A stretch of DNA of 64,000 nucleotides from Acidobacteriota bacterium (GTDB lineage: Bacteria; Acidobacteriota; Terriglobia; Acidiferrales; UBA7541), in assembly GCA_003224055.1 (NCBI GenBank), contig QHYE01000006.1:58534-122533 (forward strand). Direction: 5' to 3'. The stretch's first letter is position 1, and every line of letters begins with the position of its first letter. The translations under genes were made by a program, and so were the position numbers. The notes beneath the pieces were generated by a model. That model was given only the letters and a program-made list of their open reading frames with translations, searched no databases and had not been told where the DNA came from. Below are positions 44,627 to 52,240 of this stretch, one piece after another.

Positions 44627-45964
44627 TCAACGAGTCTTCAGCTTCCTCGCGGTTCGTTCGGCTGCTTCTTCACCTGTTTTCAGCGCGCCTTCGCTCGAAA
44701 GACCGTCGAGGTAATCCCCGCAGAGATCAAACGGCGACTTCCACAGCGCGAGCTGCTTTCGCAGAGCGGTCATCTCGCGCAACCTGCCGGGTGGAAATTG
44801 TGCAATGCCGATGTTCCAGCGGATCAGATGGACGAAAAGAACCTTGCCGTGGCATTCGGGGAAATTTTGCTCCACAATCGCCGCCGCTTGTTGTTTGAGG
44901 GATTCATCACGCGCGTCCAGCCGGAGTTTCTCCGGCGTGTTCCAGAGAAATACGCTGGCCATCCCCGTGCCTTCGGGACAGCGGTTCGGCGCCCGGAGGT
45001 GCTCCATTTCGATTTCCGCGCCCGGCACAACATCCTGAGTGAAAGCGTATCCAGCGTAAGGAGTATTTGGCGGCTTGGAAAGTGCCACCGCCACGTTTGC
45101 GATTCGCGAATATTGCGTCCGCGAGAGCGTCTCGCGCATATCCGGCGGAAGTCCCGGACAAAGCACAGGCACATGCTGTCCGGGAGTTGCGAAAATTACG
45201 GCTTGCGTTCGAAAGCTACGCGGCTTGCCCTGGATTTCCGCCTCCACCTGCGCTCCATCCTCCCGTTGTTCGACATGCAACACTCGAGCTCCCGTCAGCA
45301 CTTGCACTTGTGCCGCGGCCGTCTCCGGAATGCGATCGACCCCGTCGGTAAGATTCCATTGTCCGCGGACGAGCAGGTTCCAGACGACTTGCATCGGAAT
45401 CACACGGGAAGAAGTCCCCATCGAGCCGCCCATGGGACCGTTCAAACCAGGACGGAAGACCCGTTCGAACAGTTCTTCCCCGCCGATGCGCCGGAAATAC
45501 GTCTGAGAGTCTTCATTGTCCAGCGCTGAACTGAGATCGCTGTGCCCATGACGGAGTGCGCGATGATGGCACAGCAAGTCCCAGCCAAACCGCAGGCAAG
45601 CAATTCGCGCGCGCAAAGAAATTCCGCGATCCAACAGCAAATCTTCAAACCGTCCGCCGCGGTAACCGCGGCAACCGGCGGAATCCTGAATTCCCACTCC
45701 AAATTTGCCCGCGCGTACGAGCGGCGAAAGTTCCAGTCTCCGCACCAGCGCCCGCATGGAGGCGAATCCATTGCCAAACAAGGTCACGCCCCGATCGATC
45801 ACGAATCCGTTCACGCGATCCGTGGTCATGCGACCACCCAGGCGCGCCTCGGCTTCGAGAACCAGCGGCTCAAGACCCCGATCTTTCAAGCGGACCCCCG
45901 CTCCGAGCCCGGCAATCCCGCCTCCGACTATGATCACGTCTGCGTCGCCGACTGCTGAGGGCAC
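44627..45964 (-). CDS. FAD-dependent amine-oxidase-fold protein
   Basis: A 445-residue flavoprotein. The dinucleotide-binding motif VIIVGGGIAGLGAGVRL (about 10-26) is followed by VLEAEARLGGRMTTD, the usual second FAD element of monoamine-oxidase, protoporphyrinogen-oxidase and phytoene-desaturase relatives. NGPMGGSMG near residue 170 and a C-terminal GDYLDGLSSEGALKTGEEAAE (second FAD motif) match the protoporphyrinogen-oxidase-like group in soil bacteria. The substrate is unknown; a lipid or isoprenoid is possible. It is the last gene of the TetR-methyltransferase-flavoprotein unit (11 bp after the methyltransferase), so it is probably under TetR control. Confidence 0.83.
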   Translation of the reverse strand: MPSAVGDADVIIVGGGIAGLGAGVRLKDRGLEPLVLEAEARLGGRMTTDRVNGFVIDRGVTLFGNGFASMRALVRRLELSPLVRAGKFGVGIQDSAGCRGYRGGRFEDLLLDRGISLRARIACLRFGWDLLCHHRALRHGHSDLSSALDNEDSQTYFRRIGGEELFERVFRPGLNGPMGGSMGTSSRVIPMQVVWNLLVRGQWNLTDGVDRIPETAAAQVQVLTGARVLHVEQREDGAQVEAEIQGKPRSFRTQAVIFATPGQHVPVLCPGLPPDMRETLSRTQYSRIANVAVALSKPPNTPYAGYAFTQDVVPGAEIEMEHLRAPNRCPEGTGMASVFLWNTPEKLRLDARDESLKQQAAAIVEQNFPECHGKVLFVHLIRWNIGIAQFPPGRLREMTALRKQLALWKSPFDLCGDYLDGLSSEGALKTGEEAAERTARKLKTR

Positions 45965-45975
45965 GAGAGTTCTCC

Positions 45976-46833
45976 TTAACGTCTCGTCGCAGCAAATAGA
46001 TCGACCGCCTGCGTACTGCGCGCATACTTCAAATCGTCAAATCGTTCCCGCAGAAATTTGTCCCAGTCCTGACGCTTGGTCACATGATGAATGACCGGTC
46101 CGAAGATCACGTAGTTGTGCGCGTCCCAGCCGTGCTCAAACAGAAGTACCTTCCCGCCAGGCTTTAAAATTCGAATCGCTTCCGCGAAAAGCTTTTCGCG
46201 CGCACCGCCGGTGGGGATCTCATGCGTGCCGAATCCAAAACAAACCGCGTCGCACGAGGCATCCGCCAGCGGGATCGTAAAATGATTGGCCTTCAACGGT
46301 TCGATTCGCGGGTTGGATTTCGGAGGCACTTCCAGGTCGCGCACGTCCTGCACAGCCTCTTCCGGCGATTCGCCCTCGACGTTCCAGCAATCCACGGATT
46401 GTATCTTTGCCTCAGGCAGTACGTCGGAAAGAAGAAATGCGTGGCGGTACGTGCCGATGTGCAGATCCGCAACTGTGACGGGCCCTTTCAGGCGACCCAG
46501 TTCCACGAGCCGCCGGACATAGGCCACTCCGGGGTGACCGTACATCCGGTACAAACCGAACAGCGAGTACGCCAGCAAGACCAATCCAATTTCCGCCAGC
46601 GCCATGGCGGCCCAAAACGCCAACGGCAAGTGGAACAGCACTCCAATCACTCCCAGCGGAATGCCCACGGCAAGAAAATACCTCGTGATCCGCCAATAGT
46701 CCCGCCGGCTCACGTACACCGCGCGTCCCCAGTACCACCAGGCGGACGGCCGCTGCTCGGCAACCGTTCTCGGAAACCAGTGCACTCGCGTTTCGTTTGC
46801 CTTTACGTTTACACTTGCGTTTGCGTGTGACAT
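45976..46833 (-). CDS. Membrane-anchored SAM-dependent methyltransferase
   Basis: A 285-residue protein. Two or three transmembrane helices (about 48-92: YFLAVGIPLGVIGVLFHLP and AAMALAEIGLVLLAYSLFG) precede a class I methyltransferase domain. SAM-binding strand 1 is VADLHIGTYRHAF (weak glycine motif), the acidic strand 2 lies in AKIQSVDCWN, and the motif IV/post motifs are CDAVCFGFGTHEIP and ILKPGGKVLLFEHGWD, as in UbiE-like lipid or quinone methyltransferases. Strong AGGAGG precedes the ATG. It lies between TetR (34 bp) and the flavoprotein (11 bp). The target is presumably a membrane lipid or isoprenoid. Confidence 0.8.
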   Translation of the reverse strand: MSHANASVNVKANETRVHWFPRTVAEQRPSAWWYWGRAVYVSRRDYWRITRYFLAVGIPLGVIGVLFHLPLAFWAAMALAEIGLVLLAYSLFGLYRMYGHPGVAYVRRLVELGRLKGPVTVADLHIGTYRHAFLLSDVLPEAKIQSVDCWNVEGESPEEAVQDVRDLEVPPKSNPRIEPLKANHFTIPLADASCDAVCFGFGTHEIPTGGAREKLFAEAIRILKPGGKVLLFEHGWDAHNYVIFGPVIHHVTKRQDWDKFLRERFDDLKYARSTQAVDLFAATRR

Positions 46834-46867
46834 ACTTCCTCCTGAAGAATCTGTGAAGCTTGCGCCG

Positions 46868-47554
46868 TCAACTTTCCAGCAACCAACCTGCTTCTTTCAA
46901 AATACCGAGCATTTTTCCCTGAAACGGTTGCAGGAACGTTCGAATTACCGGCGCGCTCGTCAACTTCAGAAATTGCGTGACGAGATCCAGAACTCCATTC
47001 ACCAGTGCACGCGTTCGGCGCTGCTCCGCGGACTCGTCATAAATGAAAAACAAAATCGCTCCCAGGTGCATCATCCACAGAGCCCAAGGCAGCAACTGGC
47101 GCAGTTCGTCCGTAATTTCTACATCCGCGATCGCTTCCCGGAAAAGGCCCGCGCTATGCGCCCGTTGGCTCTTTGTTCCCTTCCCGAAGACCGATAGCGG
47201 GTGGTCCGGTTCTCCCGTGTAACGAAAAAGGGCCCCGAGAAATTTCCGGTCGTCCTTCAAAATGTCCAGTTTCGAATGGATAACAATTCCCAGCCGTTCG
47301 CGAAGATCCGTCTCTCCGAGAATCAACTCTCGCACTTTGGCTTCGTGCGTTACTTGAACGTGGTCGTAATACGCCGCGACGATGGCTTCCTTGCTCGGGA
47401 AATAGTAGTAAGTCGCGCCGGTGGCCACTTTGGCAGACTTCGCGATATCACGTATTGTCGCTGCTTCGAAGCCCGCTTCCCGGAACATTTCGAGCCCCTT
47501 TTCCAGAATCAGCGCCCGGGTCTTCTCTCCGACGGACTTCTTGATGGCATTCAT
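46868..47554 (-). CDS. TetR-family transcriptional regulator
   Basis: A 228-residue repressor. The N-terminal HTH domain (about 8-55: TRALILEKGLEMFREAGFEAATIRDIAKSA, then the recognition helix ATGATYYYFPSKEAIV) is typical of TetR/AcrR. The ligand-binding domain has a hydrophobic helix LPWALWMMHLGAILFFIYD, suggesting a lipophilic ligand. It is the first gene of an operon with a methyltransferase and a flavoprotein, and two copies of an inverted repeat sit 16 and 67 bp upstream of its ATG, so autoregulation is likely. ATG at 47554. Confidence 0.9.
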   Translation of the reverse strand: MNAIKKSVGEKTRALILEKGLEMFREAGFEAATIRDIAKSAKVATGATYYYFPSKEAIVAAYYDHVQVTHEAKVRELILGETDLRERLGIVIHSKLDILKDDRKFLGALFRYTGEPDHPLSVFGKGTKSQRAHSAGLFREAIADVEITDELRQLLPWALWMMHLGAILFFIYDESAEQRRTRALVNGVLDLVTQFLKLTSAPVIRTFLQPFQGKMLGILKEAGWLLES

Positions 47555-47569
47555 TAGCGCGATCCTGTG

Positions 47570-47583
47570 TTGAACACGTTCAA
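47570..47583. promoter_or_regulatory. Putative TetR operator, copy 1
   Basis: Inverted repeat TTGAAC-AC-GTTCAA, 16 bp before the TetR start codon. The arms are perfect; the 2-bp centre differs from the second copy. Similar 12-16 bp palindromes are usual for TetR proteins. Confidence 0.6.
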
Positions 47584-47620
47584 GTTATGCCTCAAGAAGC
47601 GGATTTTGTCAATCCTTTCC

Positions 47621-47632
47621 TGAACATGTTCA
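47621..47632. promoter_or_regulatory. Putative TetR operator, copy 2
   Basis: A perfect palindrome TGAACATGTTCA, 50 bp centre-to-centre from copy 1 and matching it at 11 of 12 positions. The two flank the likely TetR promoter region. Confidence 0.6.
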
Positions 47633-47979
47633 TAATAGTCACTAACACATTTATTGTCTGCCAGTTACGAGGTGTACTGTCACCGAATGACCGAAGTGCT
47701 CCGCCGGATCGCTCTTGCGGCACCAAACCCGGGTGTGAAGCGTATTTGGAGGCAGTAGCCCCGACCGTCAATGAAGGCAAATGCTTCAAGGGAAGCGCGA
47801 TAGTTGTTCTCTCAGCTTCTGTTTCAGCGCCTAAGACTTCAGGTGCTTGTGTCTTGCCACTAGGCTGAGTAAGATGCCCTGCAGAACGGTCGGCAGTAAG
47901 GCCCTGATTCTAAGGGGAACATTTCGACAGCAGTTTACGTTCCATAGTTGGCAGGCCGAGATGGACTGCCGGTCGGCTT
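47633..47979. other. Intergenic region between TetR and ECF sigma operons
   Basis: About 350 bp with no convincing gene. It is AT-richer near the TetR side and contains the candidate ECF promoter described separately. A short frame at 47587-47868 is not protein-like. No RNA gene fold is obvious by eye. Confidence 0.45.
47916..47941 (+). promoter_or_regulatory. Candidate ECF-sigma autoregulatory promoter
   Basis: GGAAC (47916-47920) and CGTT (47938-47941) are separated by 17 bp, resembling the GGAAC -35 and CGTx -10 of ECF promoters. It is about 40 bp upstream of the sigma gene, fitting autoactivation. Without a start-site map this stays a suggestion. Confidence 0.4.
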
Positions 47980-48612
47980 TTGAGAGAGCGCCGGCTCGCA
48001 GACACGCCTTGCACCGTAGCAGGTTTTGAGGCTGATGATACGTTGGAGCAGGATGCCCAACTGGTCCAGCAATGCCTCCAGGGCGACGGGTCGGCCTGGG
48101 AGGAACTTGTGCGTCGCCACACGCGCCGCATCTTTAACATTTGTTACAGGTTCACCGGAAACCGCACGGAATCCGAGGACCTGTCGCAGGATGTCTTCCT
48201 CCGGGTTTACCGCACACTGGCAAGCTATCGTTCTGCCCATGGCGGTTTCGCAACTTGGATGACCAGCGTGACGCGCAATCTGTTGATTGACCATTATCGT
48301 AGAACCAAGAGGGACCGCATCACCGATTCCCTCGACGATAAAATGCCAGTGGTCGAGAACAAGGAATCCGCCGGGCGCCGTCCCGACGAGCAAGCGCTGC
48401 TTGGCGAACTGAGCAGCCAGGTGCAATCGGCGCTCACGCGGCTTTCGCCGGAATTGCGCGAAGCGGTGATTCTGCGCGATTTGCAGCAACTGGAATACGG
48501 AGAGATTCAACGGGTGTTGGCGGTACCCGAAGGAACTGTGAAATCAAGAATCAATCGCGGACGAATCGAGCTGGCACGCGTCCTGCAACAAATGGGAGTG
48601 CGGCCGTCATGA
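47980..48612 (+). CDS. ECF RNA polymerase sigma factor
   Basis: About 210 residues of the SigW/RpoE-like extracytoplasmic family. Region 2 is at about 25-100 (YRFTGNRTESEDLSQDVFLRVYRTL and FATWMTSVTRNLLIDHYRR, read as helices 2.1-2.4). Region 4 is at about 140-200 (ALTRLSPELREAVILRDLQQLEYGEI, with the recognition part AVPEGTVKSRINRGR). The start is uncertain: TTG at 47980 is used, while another in-frame TTG lies near 48043. It heads a five-gene operon with its anti-sigma factor 37 bp downstream. It directs transcription in response to envelope stress in related systems. Confidence 0.92.
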   Translation: MRERRLADTPCTVAGFEADDTLEQDAQLVQQCLQGDGSAWEELVRRHTRRIFNICYRFTGNRTESEDLSQDVFLRVYRTLASYRSAHGGFATWMTSVTRNLLIDHYRRTKRDRITDSLDDKMPVVENKESAGRRPDEQALLGELSSQVQSALTRLSPELREAVILRDLQQLEYGEIQRVLAVPEGTVKSRINRGRIELARVLQQMGVRPS

Positions 48613-48649
48613 AAGGACTTGGAATTTCGAAGCGAGCGCGGAGCACGCC

Positions 48650-49333
48650 ATGACCTGGACTTGCGAACAAACCGAAGCGCGCCTTAGCGATTATCTCGAC
48701 GGCTTTCTTCAGCCCGCCGAGCAAACCTCTTTCGACCTACACGTGAATGCGTGCCCGCGCTGCACGCCGTTGGTCGCCAGTGTTTCGCATGTGCTGGGTG
48801 CTCTCCACACTCTGGAACCGATCGAGCCTTCTCCCCAGCTCGTCAATTCCATTTTGACTGCCACACTTGGCCCGCAAAGCTGGCGCAATGCAAAGCGCTG
48901 GCTGCGCGGCCTCCAATCCCCGCGTTTTGTCTACAGCGTGGTTTCCGTTGCGGCAACATTCATTGTGATTCTTACCGCTTCCGGATTCTCCTGGAGGAAA
49001 CCGAAGCTGGCGGATCTCGCTCCGGCCACCATCTATCACAACGCCAACAACCAGGCGCATGTGGCCTACGCCCGCGGCATGAAATTTTTCAGCGACATGC
49101 GCGTCGTTTACGAAATTCAATCCCGCCTGCGCCAGGACAACAACCTTCCCACAACTCCGGAGAGCACGGTGCCGCAGTCTTCCCCGAACGGAAAGCCCGG
49201 CCGGACTGATAAGACGAATCCCTCGTCGCCCAGGCAGCAGAACCGCGCCGACGAGCTCGGCCGGAATCTTCAAGTTCTGGCCGCCGAGTGCCCGATGCTA
49301 ATCGGCTTCTTTGGCGAGAGGAGAGTTCAATGA
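48650..49333 (+). CDS. Zinc-type anti-sigma factor (ZAS)
   Basis: A 227-residue membrane protein. The N-terminal zinc-binding anti-sigma domain has H31-x3-C35-x2-C38 (HVNACPRC). A single transmembrane helix (about 96-115: FVYSVVSVAATFIVILTASGF) leads to an outside domain of about 110 residues rich in Ser/Pro/Asn. The cytoplasmic part should bind and inactivate the upstream sigma factor until a signal outside releases it. Its TGA overlaps the ATG of the next gene by 4 bp, so the signal and effectors are co-made. Confidence 0.88.
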   Translation: MTWTCEQTEARLSDYLDGFLQPAEQTSFDLHVNACPRCTPLVASVSHVLGALHTLEPIEPSPQLVNSILTATLGPQSWRNAKRWLRGLQSPRFVYSVVSVAATFIVILTASGFSWRKPKLADLAPATIYHNANNQAHVAYARGMKFFSDMRVVYEIQSRLRQDNNLPTTPESTVPQSSPNGKPGRTDKTNPSSPRQQNRADELGRNLQVLAAECPMLIGFFGERRVQ

Positions 49334-49983
49334 GGTGTGCCGTCCATTCCGATGTGGACGCGGTGGGCTACTGCCGCAATTGCGGCAAGGCCATGTGTTC
49401 CACATGCGTACGGCCCGTGCGGGACGTGCTCTATTGCGAGGATTGCCTCGCCAACGTCATTGGCATTCCCGGTCCCACGCCGGCCGTTGCATCGAACACT
49501 GCAGCCTCAGAGACCTTCGCCGTTCCCCCTCCGCCTGCTCCGCCGCGCCGAGGGGGCAGCCCCGGCGTCGCATTTCTTCTCGGCCTGTTTCCGGGCCTTG
49601 GTGCTGTTTACAACGGCGAGTACAACAAAGCCCTGATCCATATCGTCGTCTTCGCCGCGATTATTGTCGGCCTGAGTAGCGATCCAGGCGATGGAGGCGC
49701 ACTCACACTGTCTCTTCTTCTCGCAGGCTTCGTCTTATACATGGCATTTGATGCCATGCGCACCGCCAAAGCGAAAAGCCTCGGCGAGTCCACAACGGAT
49801 CCGCTGGAGGCCTGGAGCAAAAACCGGCCCGTGGGCCCGATTATTCTGATCGCGCTTGGCGCGCTCTTTCTTCTGAACAATTTTGACTGGTTTCCGTTTC
49901 ACTTTATATGGCGCCTGTGGCCGCTGATTTTGATTGGCGTCGGCGTGTTGTTATTTCGCAATCGTCTCAGCAACCGCGACTAA
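49330..49983 (+). CDS. B-box zinc-finger membrane protein
   Basis: A 217-residue protein. The N-terminal B-box-like zinc finger is MRCAVHSDVDAVGYCRNCGK, with further CSTCVRPV and YCEDC (Cys/His ligands spread over residues 3-38). A Pro-rich linker (about 55-75) is followed by four transmembrane helices (about 80-215), including the short LiaI-type pair PIILIALGALFLLNNF and WPLILIGVGVLLF. ATG at 49330 overlaps the anti-sigma stop, which fixes the start. B-box-plus-membrane proteins occur in Acidobacteria sigma/anti-sigma operons; their role is unknown, possibly envelope surveillance. Confidence 0.82.
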   Translation: MRCAVHSDVDAVGYCRNCGKAMCSTCVRPVRDVLYCEDCLANVIGIPGPTPAVASNTAASETFAVPPPPAPPRRGGSPGVAFLLGLFPGLGAVYNGEYNKALIHIVVFAAIIVGLSSDPGDGGALTLSLLLAGFVLYMAFDAMRTAKAKSLGESTTDPLEAWSKNRPVGPIILIALGALFLLNNFDWFPFHFIWRLWPLILIGVGVLLFRNRLSNRD

Positions 49984-50011
49984 GCCGTTGATTATTGGAG
50001 GATGAACCTCA

Positions 50012-50314
50012 ATGAGCGATCGCATTCGTTGCGCGTGCCGCCGTTGCACCATTCGTAGCGTGATGGGCCCCGCAGTCATCATCACGGTCGGCTTGTTGTT
50101 TCTTCTTGACCAGATGCGCGGCGGCTTTTTGTCGTTCAGCAATACGTTCCCGATTATTCTCATCGTTATTGGCGTCGTGAGTCTCGCCTCGGCGCTCGCC
50201 CCGATGGACGGCCATATTGACAGTTCCTTTCCCCCGGTTCCCCCTCCGGGCGCGCCCGGCGCTGCACAAAGTCTGCCGCAGAATCCGTTCCCGGGTCCGG
50301 GGCAGGGGCAATAA
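50012..50314 (+). CDS. LiaI/LiaF-like small membrane protein
   Basis: A 100-residue protein with two transmembrane helices (about 17-34, VMGPAVIITVGLLFLLDQM, and 44-64, TFPIILIVIGVVSLASAL) of the LiaI-LiaF-like type, a Cys-containing N-terminus (CACRRC) and a Pro/Gly-rich tail. It lies 28 bp after the B-box gene and 6 bp before the DUF4097 gene. LiaI/LiaF proteins work in cell-envelope stress sensing in Firmicutes; the link here is by fold only. Confidence 0.75.
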   Translation: MSDRIRCACRRCTIRSVMGPAVIITVGLLFLLDQMRGGFLSFSNTFPIILIVIGVVSLASALAPMDGHIDSSFPPVPPPGAPGAAQSLPQNPFPGPGQGQ

Positions 50315-50320
50315 ACTTTT

Positions 50321-51751
50321 ATGGCGAATTCCCGCCTGCGCAGCAAGTCAACGTTTCCCGGTCTCGCTCTCATCAGCGTCGGCGTGCTGCTGCTCCTCCA
50401 CAACTACGGCGGCTTTAACATCGGACATTTCATCTGGCACTGGTGGCCTCTCGTCCTTATCTTCTGGGGCGCCGTCAAGCTTTATGAGCGCACTGCGGCG
50501 AGTCGCGCTGGCAACGTTGCGACTTCCCCCATCACCGCCGGGGAAATACTTCTGGTTCTTGGACTGCTTTCGCTTCTCGGCATCGTCGTAGCCGTGGATT
50601 ACGGCAAGCAACATTTGCAAATTGACGACTGGCCCGGTGGGATGGGCGACCGATTCGAGTTCGACCTGGAAGTTGCGCCGAAACCAGTGCCGCCCGATGC
50701 CCGCATCACCATCCGCAACGGTCGAGGCGACATCAGCGTGCACGCCTCGGATGAGCCCCAGATTCGCGTTTCCGGCAAGAAGCGTGCCAAGGGCTGGAGC
50801 GAGACAGACGCACAAAAGCTCGCGGAGCGTGCTTCCGTCGAGATCGTGCAAAACGGCGACGGCTTCGAAATCCGTCCTGCCGGCAGCGTTGATTCGCGCC
50901 TCAGTCTGGATCTGGAGGTTTCCGTACCAAAAAGATCCTCCCTCACTATCCGTAATGAAAGGGGCGACGTCGGCGTCTCGGACATGGCCACGCCTGTAAG
51001 CATCACCAGCGGCTCTGGCGACATCGAAGTCCGCAACACCGTGGGCGACGTCTCGATTGACACCCACAAGGGCACCACGAAAGTTTCAGACACCAATGGC
51101 AACGTGAAAATTTCGGGACGCGGCGGCGAAGTAAGCGTCAACTCAGCCACCGGCGGGCTGACTCTCGATGGCGAGTTTTTCGGACCGATCACCGCGGACA
51201 AAGTGGCGAAAGGCGTCCGCTTCATTTCCAAGCGCACCGATCTCACGCTTACGCAGCTCAGCGGCCATCTGGAAGCCGGCTCCGGCAATCTTGAGATTAC
51301 AGATGCGCCCGGCAACCTGAACTTACGGACCAATCGCTACGACGTTTCTGTGGAAAATGCCGGCGGCAAAGTGAAGATTGACAATCGCGACGGCAATGTC
51401 GAGCTGCGCTTTTCCGCTCCACCGAAGGAAGACATCGACGTCTCCAATGCCGCCTCAGGCATCACCCTCACCCTGCCTGGCTCTTCCAGCTTCGAGATTC
51501 TTGCGGATTGCCATTCCTGCGATATAGATTCTGAATTCTCTGCGGATTCCCTGAAGAAAACTTCTACCGAGTCCGGCGATTCTCACCTGGAAGGAAAGTA
51601 TGGAAGCGCTCGCGGGCCCAAGATCATTCTGAAGACCAGCTATGGTTCGATTTCTCTGCACCGGACAAGTTCCGATATGCCGGTTCCGCCAAAACCTCCC
51701 GCGGTGAAGGTTCCCGCTCATCCATTTTTGCCGAAAGCGGAAAAGCACTAA
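50321..51751 (+). CDS. LiaI-like membrane segment plus DUF4097 beta-helix protein
   Basis: A 476-residue protein. The first part has three transmembrane helices (about 12-30, 36-55, 75-92) with the LiaI-like WPLVLIFWGAVKLYE pattern. From about 110 on it is a repetitive DUF4097 domain, a right-handed beta-helix of short strands: ISVHASDEPQIRVSGKK, LTIRNERGDVGVSD, ITSGSGDIEVRNTVGDVS, and many later GDVS/GNVKI turns. Such domains sit outside the membrane as scaffold or sensor parts. It is the last gene of the ECF operon. The final ~60 residues are Pro-rich. Confidence 0.85.
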   Translation: MANSRLRSKSTFPGLALISVGVLLLLHNYGGFNIGHFIWHWWPLVLIFWGAVKLYERTAASRAGNVATSPITAGEILLVLGLLSLLGIVVAVDYGKQHLQIDDWPGGMGDRFEFDLEVAPKPVPPDARITIRNGRGDISVHASDEPQIRVSGKKRAKGWSETDAQKLAERASVEIVQNGDGFEIRPAGSVDSRLSLDLEVSVPKRSSLTIRNERGDVGVSDMATPVSITSGSGDIEVRNTVGDVSIDTHKGTTKVSDTNGNVKISGRGGEVSVNSATGGLTLDGEFFGPITADKVAKGVRFISKRTDLTLTQLSGHLEAGSGNLEITDAPGNLNLRTNRYDVSVENAGGKVKIDNRDGNVELRFSAPPKEDIDVSNAASGITLTLPGSSSFEILADCHSCDIDSEFSADSLKKTSTESGDSHLEGKYGSARGPKIILKTSYGSISLHRTSSDMPVPPKPPAVKVPAHPFLPKAEKH

Positions 51752-51818
51752 CTATTCGAAGCCAGTCAGCGAACTGAGGGCGCGATTTCAATTCACTGAG
51801 ACCGTCAACCGGAATGCA

Positions 51819-52094
51819 TCAATCCACAAGTTCGACGTGAAAATGCCCGCCATCCGCGTGTGAATTCACAAAGTCTTCCGCATTCGCCCATTCGCTGTAT
51901 GGGCGCAACTCCCGGCCGTCCCACCCCGTCAGCGTGATTTTCTTTTGCTCCGCCAGTGTTGTGAGCTGCCGCCGTATGCGCGACTCCGGGACATTATAAA
52001 ATGTGGAAATTCTCCGTGTGCTGATGCACGCCGATTTATGAGTGTTTCCCGCAAGCCGCAGTATTTCTCTTTGGACGAATTCATCGGAAATCAT
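51819..52094 (-). CDS. Small winged-helix DNA-binding protein (LexA-like N-domain)
   Basis: A 91-residue protein. EILRLAGNTHKSACISTRRISTFYNVPESRIRRQLTTLAEQKKITLTGW, described here by its two key parts (RRISTFYNVPESRIRRQL as HTH and KKITLTGWDGRELRPY as wing), gives a winged-helix DNA-binding domain like the N-domain of LexA or similar repressors, but no protease domain follows. ATG at 52094 has a GGAG about 7 nt upstream. It lies between the DUF4097 gene and aroA with an independent promoter region. The target is unknown. Confidence 0.6.
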   Translation of the reverse strand: MISDEFVQREILRLAGNTHKSACISTRRISTFYNVPESRIRRQLTTLAEQKKITLTGWDGRELRPYSEWANAEDFVNSHADGGHFHVELVD

Positions 52095-52240
52095 AAGACG
52101 CTCCGTGGCAACAATCGGTGGCTGACATCCCGTTTCTCGAACAGGCTCACATGAATTGTATTGGGCTGAGCGGGGAGTATATGCTTCCGCCTGTGATTTG
52201 CCAAGCTCCTGCCCGGTAAGAACGCCCCTTGGGAATGCGG

